5,071 nt of DNA from Alphaproteobacteria bacterium (GCA_018830415.1 JAHJSJ010000147.1:1-5071); one strand, 5' to 3'; counted from the first letter of the stretch, positions 1 to 5,071 are shown. Notes: generated from the sequence alone by a model not told the origin. Numbers and translations are program-made.

Positions 1-731
1 ATGATGCTGCTGCCCGGCTTCATCAGCGCGATCCGCCGTGCGTTCACCAGATGGCGCGTGTCCTCGGTCAACGGGCAGTGCAGGGTGAGGATGTCAGCCT
101 CTGCCATCAGCGCATCGACATCGGCTACATAACGCGCCGCCAGCATCCGTTCGAGCGCTTCGGGCAGCGGCTTGCGGTTGGTATAGGCGATCTCCAGCCC
201 GAAGGCGCGGGCGCGGTGCGCGACCGCCTGACCAATCCGGCCCATCCCGACAATGCCCAGCACCTTGCCCGCCAGCTTGCGCCCCAGCAGCCCCGAAGGC
301 GCCCAGCCAGTCCACTTGCCGCTGCGCACCAGCCCCGTGCCTTCGCGGATGCGGCGCGGCACGCCGATGATCCCGGCCATCGCGATATCGGCGGTGTCAT
401 CGGTAAATACGCCCGGCGTGTTGGTGACGATAATCTTTCGCGCAGCGGCGGTGGCAAGGTCAATATGTTCCGTCCCCGCGCCGAAACTGGCGATCAGCCC
501 CAACCGATCACCCGCGCCTGCGATCAGATCGGCGTCGATCCGGTCAGTCACGGTCGGCACCAGCACGTCGCAGTCCTGCATCGCGGCGGCGAGCTGTTTG
601 CGGGTCAGCGGTACGTCGCCCTCGTTCAGCGCCACATCGAACAATTCGCGCATCCGCGCCTCGACTTCGGGCATCAGGTGGCGGGTGACGATCACGCGCG
701 GGCGTTCGAGCGGGGGGCGGATTTCTGGCAT
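1..731 (-). CDS. D-isomer-specific 2-hydroxyacid dehydrogenase (glyoxylate/hydroxypyruvate reductase-like), C-terminus cut by window edge
   Basis: The reverse strand encodes 243 complete codons starting MPEIRPPLERP, with no stop before the left edge. Family members have about 320-335 residues, so roughly the last quarter is missing. Visible features are the N-terminal catalytic lobe with the ASFGAGTEHID stretch (about 81-91), the TNTPGVFTDDTADIAMA segment (103-119) that leads into the nucleotide domain, the Rossmann motif GMGRIG (162-167), and the LTLHCPLTEDTRHLVN core (215-230). The catalytic Arg, Glu and His of the family lie beyond the edge. The enzyme is expected to reduce 2-keto acids such as glyoxylate or hydroxypyruvate with NAD(P)H in the cytoplasm. 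After the second Rossmann strand the sequence reads TNRK rather than having an acidic residue, which suggests NADP(H). The ATG at 731-729 is bounded by an in-frame TAG at 743-741; no good Shine-Dalgarno sequence is seen. The family is sure; the exact substrate is not. Confidence 0.95.
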   Translation of the reverse strand, partial: MPEIRPPLERPRVIVTRHLMPEVEARMRELFDVALNEGDVPLTRKQLAAAMQDCDVLVPTVTDRIDADLIAGAGDRLGLIASFGAGTEHIDLATAAARKIIVTNTPGVFTDDTADIAMAGIIGVPRRIREGTGLVRSGKWTGWAPSGLLGRKLAGKVLGIVGMGRIGQAVAHRARAFGLEIAYTNRKPLPEALERMLAARYVADVDALMAEADILTLHCPLTEDTRHLVNARRIALMKPGSSI

Positions 732-826
732 GGGCTTCGGCTAATGCCAGAGGGGCGGCGCGGTCAAGCATCGATCCGGTAAGAGGGTCTTGAATCCGCT
801 GACCTGAAGGCGCTATCGCCTCGCCA
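732..826. promoter_or_regulatory. Divergent promoter region between the 2-hydroxyacid dehydrogenase and the SH3 gene
   Basis: These 95 bases separate two divergent start codons and must hold both promoters unless these lie inside a gene. On the plus strand, TTGAAT (790-795) and TATCGC (814-819) are 18 bases apart and resemble weak -35/-10 elements; they would place the start of transcription at about the ATG of the SH3 gene. On the minus strand TTGACC (767-762) is a good -35 match, but no convincing -10 follows. A short GGCG-CTAT-CGCC inverted repeat sits at 809-820. Neither start codon has a well-spaced Shine-Dalgarno sequence. The promoter elements are guesses by eye. Confidence 0.4.
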
Positions 827-1324
827 ATGTTGGGATTCCGTAACCTTTTCGTTCTCGCCATGGCGCTGGCCGCCGCGCTCGCCGCGCTCGCCGCGCCGCT
901 GCGCGCACAGGATCGGGCGCTGCCCTATTGGGCGTCGCTGCGTTATGACGAGGTGCGGATGCGGGTGGGGCCGAGCGAGGAGTACCCGATCGAATGGGTG
1001 TACAAGCGCAAGGGCCTGCCGGTGAAGGTTGTGCGGGTGCGCGAAGGCTGGCGTCTGGTCGAAGATCCCGAAGGCGCGCGCGGCTGGATTGCGCGTAGCC
1101 AGCTTGACCCTGCGCGCGGGGTGATGGTGGTGGGCGCAGGGCTGGCTGATGTGCGGGCCTCGGCATCGCCCACGTCGGCGCTCAATTGGCGGGCGCAGCC
1201 GGGTGTGGTCGCCAACCTGCTGCGCTGCCGTGAAAGCTGGTGCGAAGTCGATATTGCCGGGCGCAAGGGCTGGACGCTGCGCGAACGCCTGTGGGGCGCA
1301 GAGGATTTGCCGGGCGACGAATAG
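827..1324 (+). CDS. Secreted protein with two bacterial SH3 domains
   Basis: The gene encodes 165 residues. Residues 1-27 form a signal peptide: MLGFRN with one Arg, a long Ala/Leu-rich core, then APLRA followed by QD, a plausible signal peptidase I site after Ala27. The mature part has two SH3b-like units. The first (about 38-95) contains RMRVGPSEEYPIEWVYKRKG, LPVKVVRVREGWRLV and GARGWIARSQL. The second (about 98-157) contains NWRAQPGVVANLL, SWCEVDIAGRKGWTLRERLWG. This matches the SH3-like family I know as COG3807, common in alphaproteobacteria and of unknown precise role. Bacterial SH3 domains often bind peptidoglycan or stem peptides, so a periplasmic envelope role is an inference. Cys134 and Cys139 could form a disulfide in the periplasm. 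The nearest purine-rich stretch (CTGAAGG, 804-810) is 16 bases upstream, too far for a usual ribosome binding site. An internal ATG at codon 12 would leave a shortened signal peptide and is less likely. Confidence 0.9.
   Translation: MLGFRNLFVLAMALAAALAALAAPLRAQDRALPYWASLRYDEVRMRVGPSEEYPIEWVYKRKGLPVKVVRVREGWRLVEDPEGARGWIARSQLDPARGVMVVGAGLADVRASASPTSALNWRAQPGVVANLLRCRESWCEVDIAGRKGWTLRERLWGAEDLPGDE
872..898 (+). repeat. 9-bp tandem repeat inside the signal-peptide coding region
   Basis: GCCGCGCTC occurs twice in perfect tandem (872-880 and 881-889), followed by a third copy, GCCGCGCCG (890-898), that differs at two positions. It lies within the hydrophobic core of the SH3 protein's signal peptide and encodes alanine/leucine repeats. 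Each unit is a whole number of codons, so gain or loss of a unit would keep the frame and only change signal-peptide length. It may simply reflect GC-rich codon choice for Ala and Leu. Confidence 0.6.
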
Positions 1325-1355
1325 GCCGGGCGACCGCCAAGCCGCCCGGCGCTTT
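1325..1355. terminator. GC-rich hairpin between convergent genes, probable weak terminator
   Basis: Directly after the SH3 gene's TAG, GCCGGGCG (1325-1332) pairs perfectly with CGCCCGGC (1343-1350), giving an 8-bp stem with a 10-base loop. On the plus strand it is followed by GCTTTGGG, so only three T residues are available. On the minus strand there is no T tract after the stem. Its position in the 34-base gap between convergent genes fits a terminator or transcript-end stabiliser serving the SH3 gene and perhaps the thiolase gene. The short T run makes intrinsic termination uncertain. Confidence 0.55.
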
Positions 1356-1358
1356 GGG

Positions 1359-2555
1359 TCAGATCAACTCCACCGCAACCGCGGTCGCTTCCCCGCCGCC
1401 GATGCACAAGGACGCTACGCCGCGCGTCTTGCCCTGCGCCTTCAATGCGCCAAGCAGGGTGACGATGATCCGCGCACCGCTCGCGCCGATGGGGTGGCCC
1501 AATGCCGTGCCGCCGCCGTTGACGTTGATCTTGTCGTGCGGGATGCCAAGATCGCGCATCGCAAACATCGCCACGCAGGCGAAGGCTTCGTTGACTTCAA
1601 ACAGATCGACATCATCGACGCTCCACCCCGCTCGGTCGAGCACCTTCTGGATCGCGGGGATCGGCGCGGTGGTGAAATCCGCCGGGGCCTGCGCGTGGGC
1701 GGCAGTGGCGACGATCCGTGCGACCGGAGTGTAGCCCTTGTCAGCGGCCACACTTGCGCGGGTCAACACCAATGCGGCGGCACCATCCGAAATAGAACTG
1801 GACGTCGCGGCTGTGATCGTCCCGTCCTTGGCGAAGGCGGGGCGCAGTTGCGGGATCTTGTCAGGGCGGCCCTTGCCGGGGGCTTCGTCATGTTCGACCA
1901 CGACATCGCCTGCACGGGTTGAAACCGTCACCGGCACGACTTCGTCGGCAAACGCGCCGCTGGCAATCGCACGGTTGGCGCGGGCGAGCGATTCGATGGT
2001 GTAGGCATCCATCTCGTCGCGGGTCATCTGATAGGCGTTGGCGGTGTCCTGCGCGAAAGTGCCCATCGCCCGGCCCGGCTCATAGGCATCTTCAAGCCCG
2101 TCGAGGAACATGTGGTCATAGGCGGTATCATGCCCCAGCCGCGCGCCCGAACGGTGCTTTTTGAGGAGGTAAGGCGCATTGGTCATGCTCTCCATCCCGC
2201 CGGCGACCACCACATCGATGGTGCCACTGGCGAGCGCTTCGGCCCCCATGATCACGGTCTGCATTCCGCTGCCGCACACCTTGTTGACGGTGGTTGCCTG
2301 AACCGAAAGCGGCAGGCCCGCCTTGATTGCGGCCTGGCGCGCCGGGGCCTGGCCAAGCCCGGCGGGCAGCACGCAGCCGATATAGGCGCGGTCGATGTCC
2401 TCGCCCGCCACGCCAGCGCGCTCAACCGCCGCCTTCACCGCCACTGCGCCCAGATCGGTCGCGGAAACATCGGCCAGCGCGCCCTGCATCGCGCCCATCG
2501 GAGTGCGCGCGTAGGAGAGGATCACGATCGGATCGGCGGAGGAAAACTGGGTCAT
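1359..2555 (-). CDS. Thiolase, acetyl-CoA C-acetyltransferase/3-ketoacyl-CoA thiolase family
   Basis: A complete 398-residue protein, the usual length for the family. Thiolases join two acetyl-CoA to acetoacetyl-CoA or cleave 3-ketoacyl-CoA in the cytoplasm. All four catalytic blocks are present: the nucleophilic Cys94 in VNKVCGSGMQ, NEAF at 322-325, His354 in GHPIGASGAR, and the second catalytic Cys384 in CIGGGEA. The N-terminal ILSYARTPMGAMQGALADV and the glycine-rich INVNGGGTALGHP are also typical. The stretch aligned with the YHMG of Zoogloea-type biosynthetic thiolase reads GRAMG here, so that His is replaced; this is a known look for another proteobacterial subfamily. Direction (synthetic or degradative) and chain length cannot be read from the sequence. 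The ATG at 2555 is supported by AAGGA seven bases upstream. The gene is alone on its strand, convergent with the SH3 gene and divergent from the aldehyde dehydrogenase. No pha or fad partner lies next to it. Confidence 0.96.
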   Translation of the reverse strand: MTQFSSADPIVILSYARTPMGAMQGALADVSATDLGAVAVKAAVERAGVAGEDIDRAYIGCVLPAGLGQAPARQAAIKAGLPLSVQATTVNKVCGSGMQTVIMGAEALASGTIDVVVAGGMESMTNAPYLLKKHRSGARLGHDTAYDHMFLDGLEDAYEPGRAMGTFAQDTANAYQMTRDEMDAYTIESLARANRAIASGAFADEVVPVTVSTRAGDVVVEHDEAPGKGRPDKIPQLRPAFAKDGTITAATSSSISDGAAALVLTRASVAADKGYTPVARIVATAAHAQAPADFTTAPIPAIQKVLDRAGWSVDDVDLFEVNEAFACVAMFAMRDLGIPHDKINVNGGGTALGHPIGASGARIIVTLLGALKAQGKTRGVASLCIGGGEATAVAVELI

Positions 2556-2562
2556 GGCAAAG

Positions 2563-2567
2563 TCCTT
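2563..2567 (-). promoter_or_regulatory. Ribosome binding site of the thiolase gene
   Basis: On the minus strand AAGGA lies seven bases before the ATG at 2555-2553. This good Shine-Dalgarno match at ideal spacing fixes the start of the thiolase. Confidence 0.75.
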
Positions 2568-2674
2568 GCGTCACGTAGGGGGGGAGGTGCTGGAGTTGTA
2601 ATGCTGCGTTGCGGTATTTGCAATCATAGACGCACCCCCGCAACATCCTTGTCAGCGGGCGGGCTTTGCGCGAA

Positions 2675-2699
2675 GATGCGTCGCAAATGAAAACGCATC
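2675..2699. repeat. Perfect 7-bp inverted repeat upstream of the aldehyde dehydrogenase
   Basis: GATGCGT (2675-2681) is the exact reverse complement of ACGCATC (2693-2699), with 11 bases between. It ends 20 bases before the aldehyde dehydrogenase ATG and overlaps the candidate -10 box. It could be an operator for a dimeric regulator (half-site centres 18 bases apart) or a hairpin in the mRNA leader close to the ribosome binding site. No regulator gene lies in the window. Confidence 0.45.
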
Positions 2700-2708
2700 A
2701 CTGCGAAT

Positions 2709-2713
2709 GGGAG
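2709..2713 (+). promoter_or_regulatory. Ribosome binding site of the aldehyde dehydrogenase
   Basis: GGGAG lies six bases before the ATG at 2720. In-frame ATGs also occur at 2666 and 2687, but neither has a comparable site, so this element decides the start. Confidence 0.7.
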
Positions 2714-2719
2714 AATGAC

Positions 2720-4150
2720 ATGGCCGATGATCGCCGCGAAGAACTTGAAGCCCTGCTGACGCGCCAACGCGCCGCCTTCACCGCTTCGCGCCCTGAACCA
2801 ATGTCGCAGCGGAAAGACCGCATCCGCCGCGCAATTGCTCTGGTCAAAGATCACGGTGATGATTTCGCCAAGGCGATGAGCGCGGATTTCGGCAACCGTT
2901 CCTACGCGCAATCGATGTTGACCGATGTTGCGGCGACCGTGGCTGCGGGCAATGATGCGCTGAAACACATGGACAAGTGGGCCAAGCCCGACAAGCGCAA
3001 GGTGCAGTTCCCGCTCGGCCTGCTGGGCGCGCGGGCCGAGGTGCGGTATGAACCCAAGGGCGTGATCGGTATCCTGTCCCCATGGAATTTCCCGCTCCAG
3101 CTCGCTTTTGGCCCGCTGATGCAGGTGTTTGCGGCGGGCAATCGCGCGATGATCAAACCGTCCGAATTTACCGAGCGGACCAGCGAGTTGATGGCGCAGT
3201 TGACGGCCGAATATTTCGCGCCCGAAGAAGTCGCGGTTGTTACCGGCGGGCCGGAAGTCGCCGCCGCGTTTTCCTCGCTGCCGTTCGATCATCTGGTGTT
3301 CACCGGATCGACCGCGACAGGCCGCCGGGTGATGCAGGCCGCCGCCGCGAACCTCGTTCCGGTAACGCTCGAACTTGGCGGAAAATCGCCCGTCATCATG
3401 GGTCGCAGCGCCGATTTTGCGCGCGCCGGGGAACGGATCGCGATTGGCAAGATGCTCAACGCCGGGCAAATCTGCCTCGCGCCCGATTACATGATCGTGC
3501 CCGAAGACAAGCAGGACGAAGCGGTGGCGGGCGTCGTCGGCGCGGCGACCGCGATGTATCCGCGCCTGCTCGATAATGATGACTACGCCTCGATCGTGTC
3601 CGATCGCCATTTTGAACGGCTGCAAGGCTTGGTCGAAGACGCGCGCGGCAAGGGCGCCGAGGTGATCGAGGTTAATCCCGCTGGCGAGGATTTCACCAAC
3701 GCCAACCAACGCAAGATGCCGCTCACCATCCTGAAAAACGTCACCGAAGATATGGCGGCGATGCAAGAGGAAATCTTCGGCCCAGTGTTGCCGGTGATGA
3801 CCTACAAGGCGCTCGATCAGGCGGTGGATTACGTCAACGACCATGATCGCCCGCTCGGCCTGTATTATTTCGGTGAGGACAAGGGCGAACAGGAACGCGT
3901 GCTGACCCGCACGATTTCAGGCGGGGTGACGACCAATGATGTGGTGTTCCACGTTTCGATGGAAGACTTGCCGTTCGGCGGGGTCGGCCCTTCGGGGATG
4001 GGGTCTTACCACGCGATCGAAGGATTCCGTGAATTCAGTCACGCCCGCGCGGTTTATCACCAGCCCAAGATCGACATCGCCAAGCTTGCCGGATTGAAGC
4101 CGCCCTATGGCAAGGCGACCGACAAGGCGGCGGCGAACATGATGAAGTAA
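2720..4150 (+). CDS. NAD(P)-dependent aldehyde dehydrogenase, coniferyl-aldehyde dehydrogenase (CalB)-like
   Basis: The protein has 476 residues from the ATG at 2720 and is complete. It should oxidise an aldehyde to the carboxylic acid with NAD(P)+ in the cytoplasm. Hallmarks of the superfamily are present: SPWNFPLQL with the catalytic Asn123, IKPSE with Lys146 for cofactor binding, FTGSTATGR (194-201) at the nucleotide fold, general base Glu218 in LELGGKSP, nucleophile Cys252 in NAGQICLAPDY, EEIFGPVLP (350-358), and the C-terminal LPFGGVGPSGMGSYHAIEGF (417-436). The short N-terminus, the RKDRIRRA start of the domain, the NAGQxCxAPDY catalytic segment and the SGMGSYHGxxGF-like end point to the class-3-type ALDH group that includes coniferyl-aldehyde and fatty-aldehyde dehydrogenases. 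CalB-like is my best subfamily call from memory; the substrate could equally be a medium or long-chain aldehyde. In-frame ATGs at 2666 and 2687 would add up to 18 residues but lack a ribosome binding site. Confidence 0.95.
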   Translation: MADDRREELEALLTRQRAAFTASRPEPMSQRKDRIRRAIALVKDHGDDFAKAMSADFGNRSYAQSMLTDVAATVAAGNDALKHMDKWAKPDKRKVQFPLGLLGARAEVRYEPKGVIGILSPWNFPLQLAFGPLMQVFAAGNRAMIKPSEFTERTSELMAQLTAEYFAPEEVAVVTGGPEVAAAFSSLPFDHLVFTGSTATGRRVMQAAAANLVPVTLELGGKSPVIMGRSADFARAGERIAIGKMLNAGQICLAPDYMIVPEDKQDEAVAGVVGAATAMYPRLLDNDDYASIVSDRHFERLQGLVEDARGKGAEVIEVNPAGEDFTNANQRKMPLTILKNVTEDMAAMQEEIFGPVLPVMTYKALDQAVDYVNDHDRPLGLYYFGEDKGEQERVLTRTISGGVTTNDVVFHVSMEDLPFGGVGPSGMGSYHAIEGFREFSHARAVYHQPKIDIAKLAGLKPPYGKATDKAAANMMK

Positions 4151-4275
4151 ACCGATGGCGCAACAGGTGTTCGATTTCATGCAACATCGATAAGGGTTTT
4201 TGTCGGAGTCGCAGGCTTGCGCCTGCTGCACGACCGGCTTAGGGCGACCTCGGGATTAATAGCTTGGACAACGCC
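4151..4275 (+). promoter_or_regulatory. Leader and presumed promoter region of the nuo operon
   Basis: This 125-base gap separates the aldehyde dehydrogenase stop from nuoA. It holds a weak TCGAT/ATCGA stem (4171-4175 with 4186-4190) followed six bases later by five T residues (4197-4201), which could be a poor terminator for the upstream gene. A perfect small hairpin follows at 4211-4226. Since nuoA is the first gene of its operon and the gap is long, the operon's promoter is likely here, but I see no convincing -35/-10 pair: TTGCGC (4218-4223) has only TAGGGC 17 bases downstream. Confidence 0.4.
4211..4226. repeat. Small perfect hairpin upstream of nuoA
   Basis: GCAGGC (4211-4216) and GCCTGC (4221-4226) form a 6-bp perfect stem around the tetraloop TTGC. 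No T tract follows, so it is not a classical intrinsic terminator. It may be a leader structure or part of a protein binding site, or chance in GC-rich DNA. Confidence 0.4.
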
Positions 4276-4650
4276 GTGGTCGATCTCAGCCAGTATCTTC
4301 CGATACTGTTATTCGTGCTCGTCGCCTTCGGGCTCTCGCTTCTGTTTGTGGTGGCGCCGATGGCGGTGTCGCGGCTGACCGGCACGCACAACCCGGACGC
4401 GGAAAAGCTCAGCGAATATGAATGCGGTTTCCCCGCGTTCGAGGACGCGCGCAGCCAGTTCGATGTGCGGTTCTACCTCGTCGCGATCAGCTTTATCGTG
4501 TTTGATCTCGAAGCCGCGTTCCTGTTCCCTTGGGCGGTCAGCCTTGGCGAAACGGGCTGGGTGGGCTGGGGCGGCATGATGGTGTTCCTGTTCATCCTTG
4601 CGGTTGGGCTGGCTTATGAATGGAAGAAAGGGGCGTTGGATTGGGAATGA
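4276..4650 (+). CDS. nuoA: NADH-quinone oxidoreductase subunit A (complex I, ND3 homologue)
   Basis: Subunit A is a small membrane protein of the proton-pumping NADH:quinone oxidoreductase, near the quinone site where the membrane arm meets the peripheral arm. From the GTG at 4276 it has 124 residues starting MVDLSQYLPI. Three membrane segments are visible (about 8-30, 64-88 and 97-114). Family motifs are SEYECGFPAF (47-55) in the loop after helix 1, with the conserved Cys50, FDVRFYLVA (62-70), FDLEAAFLFPW (76-86) with buried acidic residues Asp77 and Glu79, and the C-terminal EWKKGALDW. An in-frame TTG at 4264 would add four residues (MDNA) and has GGGA eight bases upstream; the GTG has only GGA seven bases upstream. 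I chose the GTG because it gives the N-terminus I recall for relatives and is the stronger codon. No ATG start is available, and an in-frame TAG lies at 4240. The stop overlaps nuoB by ATGA. Confidence 0.96.
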   Translation: MVDLSQYLPILLFVLVAFGLSLLFVVAPMAVSRLTGTHNPDAEKLSEYECGFPAFEDARSQFDVRFYLVAISFIVFDLEAAFLFPWAVSLGETGWVGWGGMMVFLFILAVGLAYEWKKGALDWE

Positions 4651-5071
4651 ATACGATCGTTACTCCTCCCCAAGGGCTCCCTGACATTTCCGCGCTCACC
4701 ACCGCCAAGGGCGGCGAAGTGCGTCAGCCCGATGCGTCCTATTTCACCGCGTTGCAGACGGAGGTGAATGACAAGGGTTTCCTCGTCACCTCGACCGAGG
4801 ATCTGTTCCAGTGGGCGCGCACCGGCAGCCTGTGGTGGATGACCTTCGGCCTCGCGTGCTGCGCGGTGGAGATGATCCATGTGAATATGCCGCGTTACGA
4901 CATGGAGCGTTTCGGCGCCGCGCCGCGCGCGTCCCCGCGCCAGTCTGACGTGATGATCGTTGCGGGCACGCTGTGCAACAAGATGGCCCCGGCGTTGCGC
5001 AAGGTCTATGACCAAATGTCCGATCCCAAATATGTGATCAGCATGGGCAGCTGCGCCAATGGCGGCGGCTA
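4647..5071 (+). CDS. nuoB: NADH-quinone oxidoreductase subunit B (complex I, PSST homologue), C-terminus cut by window edge
   Basis: This subunit holds iron-sulfur cluster N2, the last electron donor to quinone in complex I, at the base of the peripheral arm. The visible 141 codons begin MNTIVTPPQGLPDIS; after a variable N-terminus of about 45 residues the conserved core starts at GFLVTSTEDLFQWARTGSLW. Cluster ligands Cys71 and Cys72 (GLACCAVEM) and Cys136 (GSCANGGG) are present; the fourth, in the GCPP motif, lies past the edge. The quinone-site stretch PRYDMERFGAAPRASPRQSD (82-101) and AGTLCNKMAPALRKVYDQM (106-124) are intact. The start codon shares four bases with the nuoA stop, so translation is probably coupled to nuoA. 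The pattern nuoA-nuoB predicts nuoC or nuoCD next. Identification is firm. Confidence 0.98.
   Translation, partial: MNTIVTPPQGLPDISALTTAKGGEVRQPDASYFTALQTEVNDKGFLVTSTEDLFQWARTGSLWWMTFGLACCAVEMIHVNMPRYDMERFGAAPRASPRQSDVMIVAGTLCNKMAPALRKVYDQMSDPKYVISMGSCANGGG

Larger units (their letters stand above)
2556..2719. promoter_or_regulatory. Divergent control region between thiolase and aldehyde dehydrogenase
   Basis: These 164 bases lie between two divergent starts and visibly hold less GC-rich stretches than the flanking genes. On the minus strand TATGAT (2628-2623) is a 5/6 match to a -10 box and would give a leader of about 60 bases for the thiolase, but no -35 sits at the right distance. On the plus strand TTGTCA (2649-2654) is a 5/6 match to a -35 box, with a weak GAAGAT (2672-2677) 17 bases on. 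Two inverted repeats are present: TTGC-7-GCAA (2609-2623), overlapping the minus-strand -10, and GATGCGT-11-ACGCATC (2675-2699). No coding sequence is credible here. The promoter boxes are assigned by eye only. Confidence 0.45.

Noticed and set aside
51..782. 243-codon plus-strand frame over the 2-hydroxyacid dehydrogenase
   Set aside because: It is antisense to a clear dehydrogenase and its translation has no domain-like features.
1149..1922. 257-codon plus-strand frame spanning the end of the SH3 gene and the thiolase
   Set aside because: It overlaps the SH3 gene in another frame and runs antisense to the thiolase, crossing the terminator-like hairpin; its product looks like composition noise.
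2666..2719. Longer aldehyde dehydrogenase N-terminus from ATG 2666 or 2687
   Set aside because: Neither codon has a ribosome binding site, the extra residues do not resemble the family, and they would place the inverted repeat inside the coding sequence.
2624..3844. Long 406-codon open frame on the minus strand, opposite the aldehyde dehydrogenase
   Set aside because: It is fully antisense to an unmistakable enzyme, is rich in His, Arg and Gly as expected from mirrored GC-rich codons, and shows no recognisable domain. Long antisense frames are common at this GC content.
4155..4193. 12-residue open frame (MAQQVFDFMQHR) just after the aldehyde dehydrogenase
   Set aside because: It is too short to judge, has no ribosome binding site and shows no leader-peptide signature such as repeated codons for one amino acid.
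4171..4201. Intrinsic terminator after the aldehyde dehydrogenase (TCGAT/ATCGA stem then T5)
   Set aside because: The stem is only five base pairs, AT-containing, with a 10-base loop, and six bases separate it from the T run; it is mentioned in the leader entry but not called as a terminator.

Overview
This window looks like an ordinary chromosomal segment of an alphaproteobacterium, most likely of the order Sphingomonadales (Sphingomonas/Erythrobacter-like). The reasons are high GC content, a NuoA of the Paracoccus/mitochondrial type (YECGF, FDLEAAFLFPW and EWKKGALDW motifs), a typical alphaproteobacterial NuoB, and a periplasmic double-SH3 protein beside a D-2-hydroxyacid dehydrogenase. The taxonomic call rests on remembered family features, not on a search.

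Layout: (1) 1-731, minus strand: the N-terminal three quarters of a D-isomer-specific 2-hydroxyacid dehydrogenase (glyoxylate/hydroxypyruvate reductase type), cut by the left edge. (2) 732-826: a short divergent promoter region. (3) 827-1324, plus: a secreted protein with two bacterial SH3 domains. (4) 1325-1355: a GC-rich hairpin between two convergent genes. (5) 1359-2555, minus: a complete thiolase (acetyl-CoA acetyltransferase family). (6) 2556-2719: a divergent control region with a perfect 7-bp inverted repeat. (7) 2720-4150, plus: a complete aldehyde dehydrogenase closest in feel to the coniferyl-aldehyde dehydrogenase (CalB) subfamily. (8) 4151-4275: the leader of the nuo operon, with a small perfect hairpin. 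(9) 4276-4650 and 4647-5071, plus: nuoA and the start of nuoB, overlapping by ATGA. nuoB runs off the right edge and the rest of complex I presumably follows.

Functionally, nuoA and nuoB belong to respiratory complex I. The thiolase and aldehyde dehydrogenase are divergently transcribed from a shared 164-bp region and could both serve acyl-CoA or aldehyde catabolism, but nothing visible ties them to one pathway. The dehydrogenase and the SH3 protein also share a divergent promoter region without an obvious functional link.

I found no mobile element, CRISPR array, RNA gene or phage-like gene, and no candidate for a novel multi-gene system. The observations worth a second look are modest: a possibly leaderless SH3 gene, a possible operator between thiolase and aldehyde dehydrogenase, a likely NADP(H) preference in the dehydrogenase, a replaced active-site-region residue in the thiolase, and uncertain start choice for nuoA.
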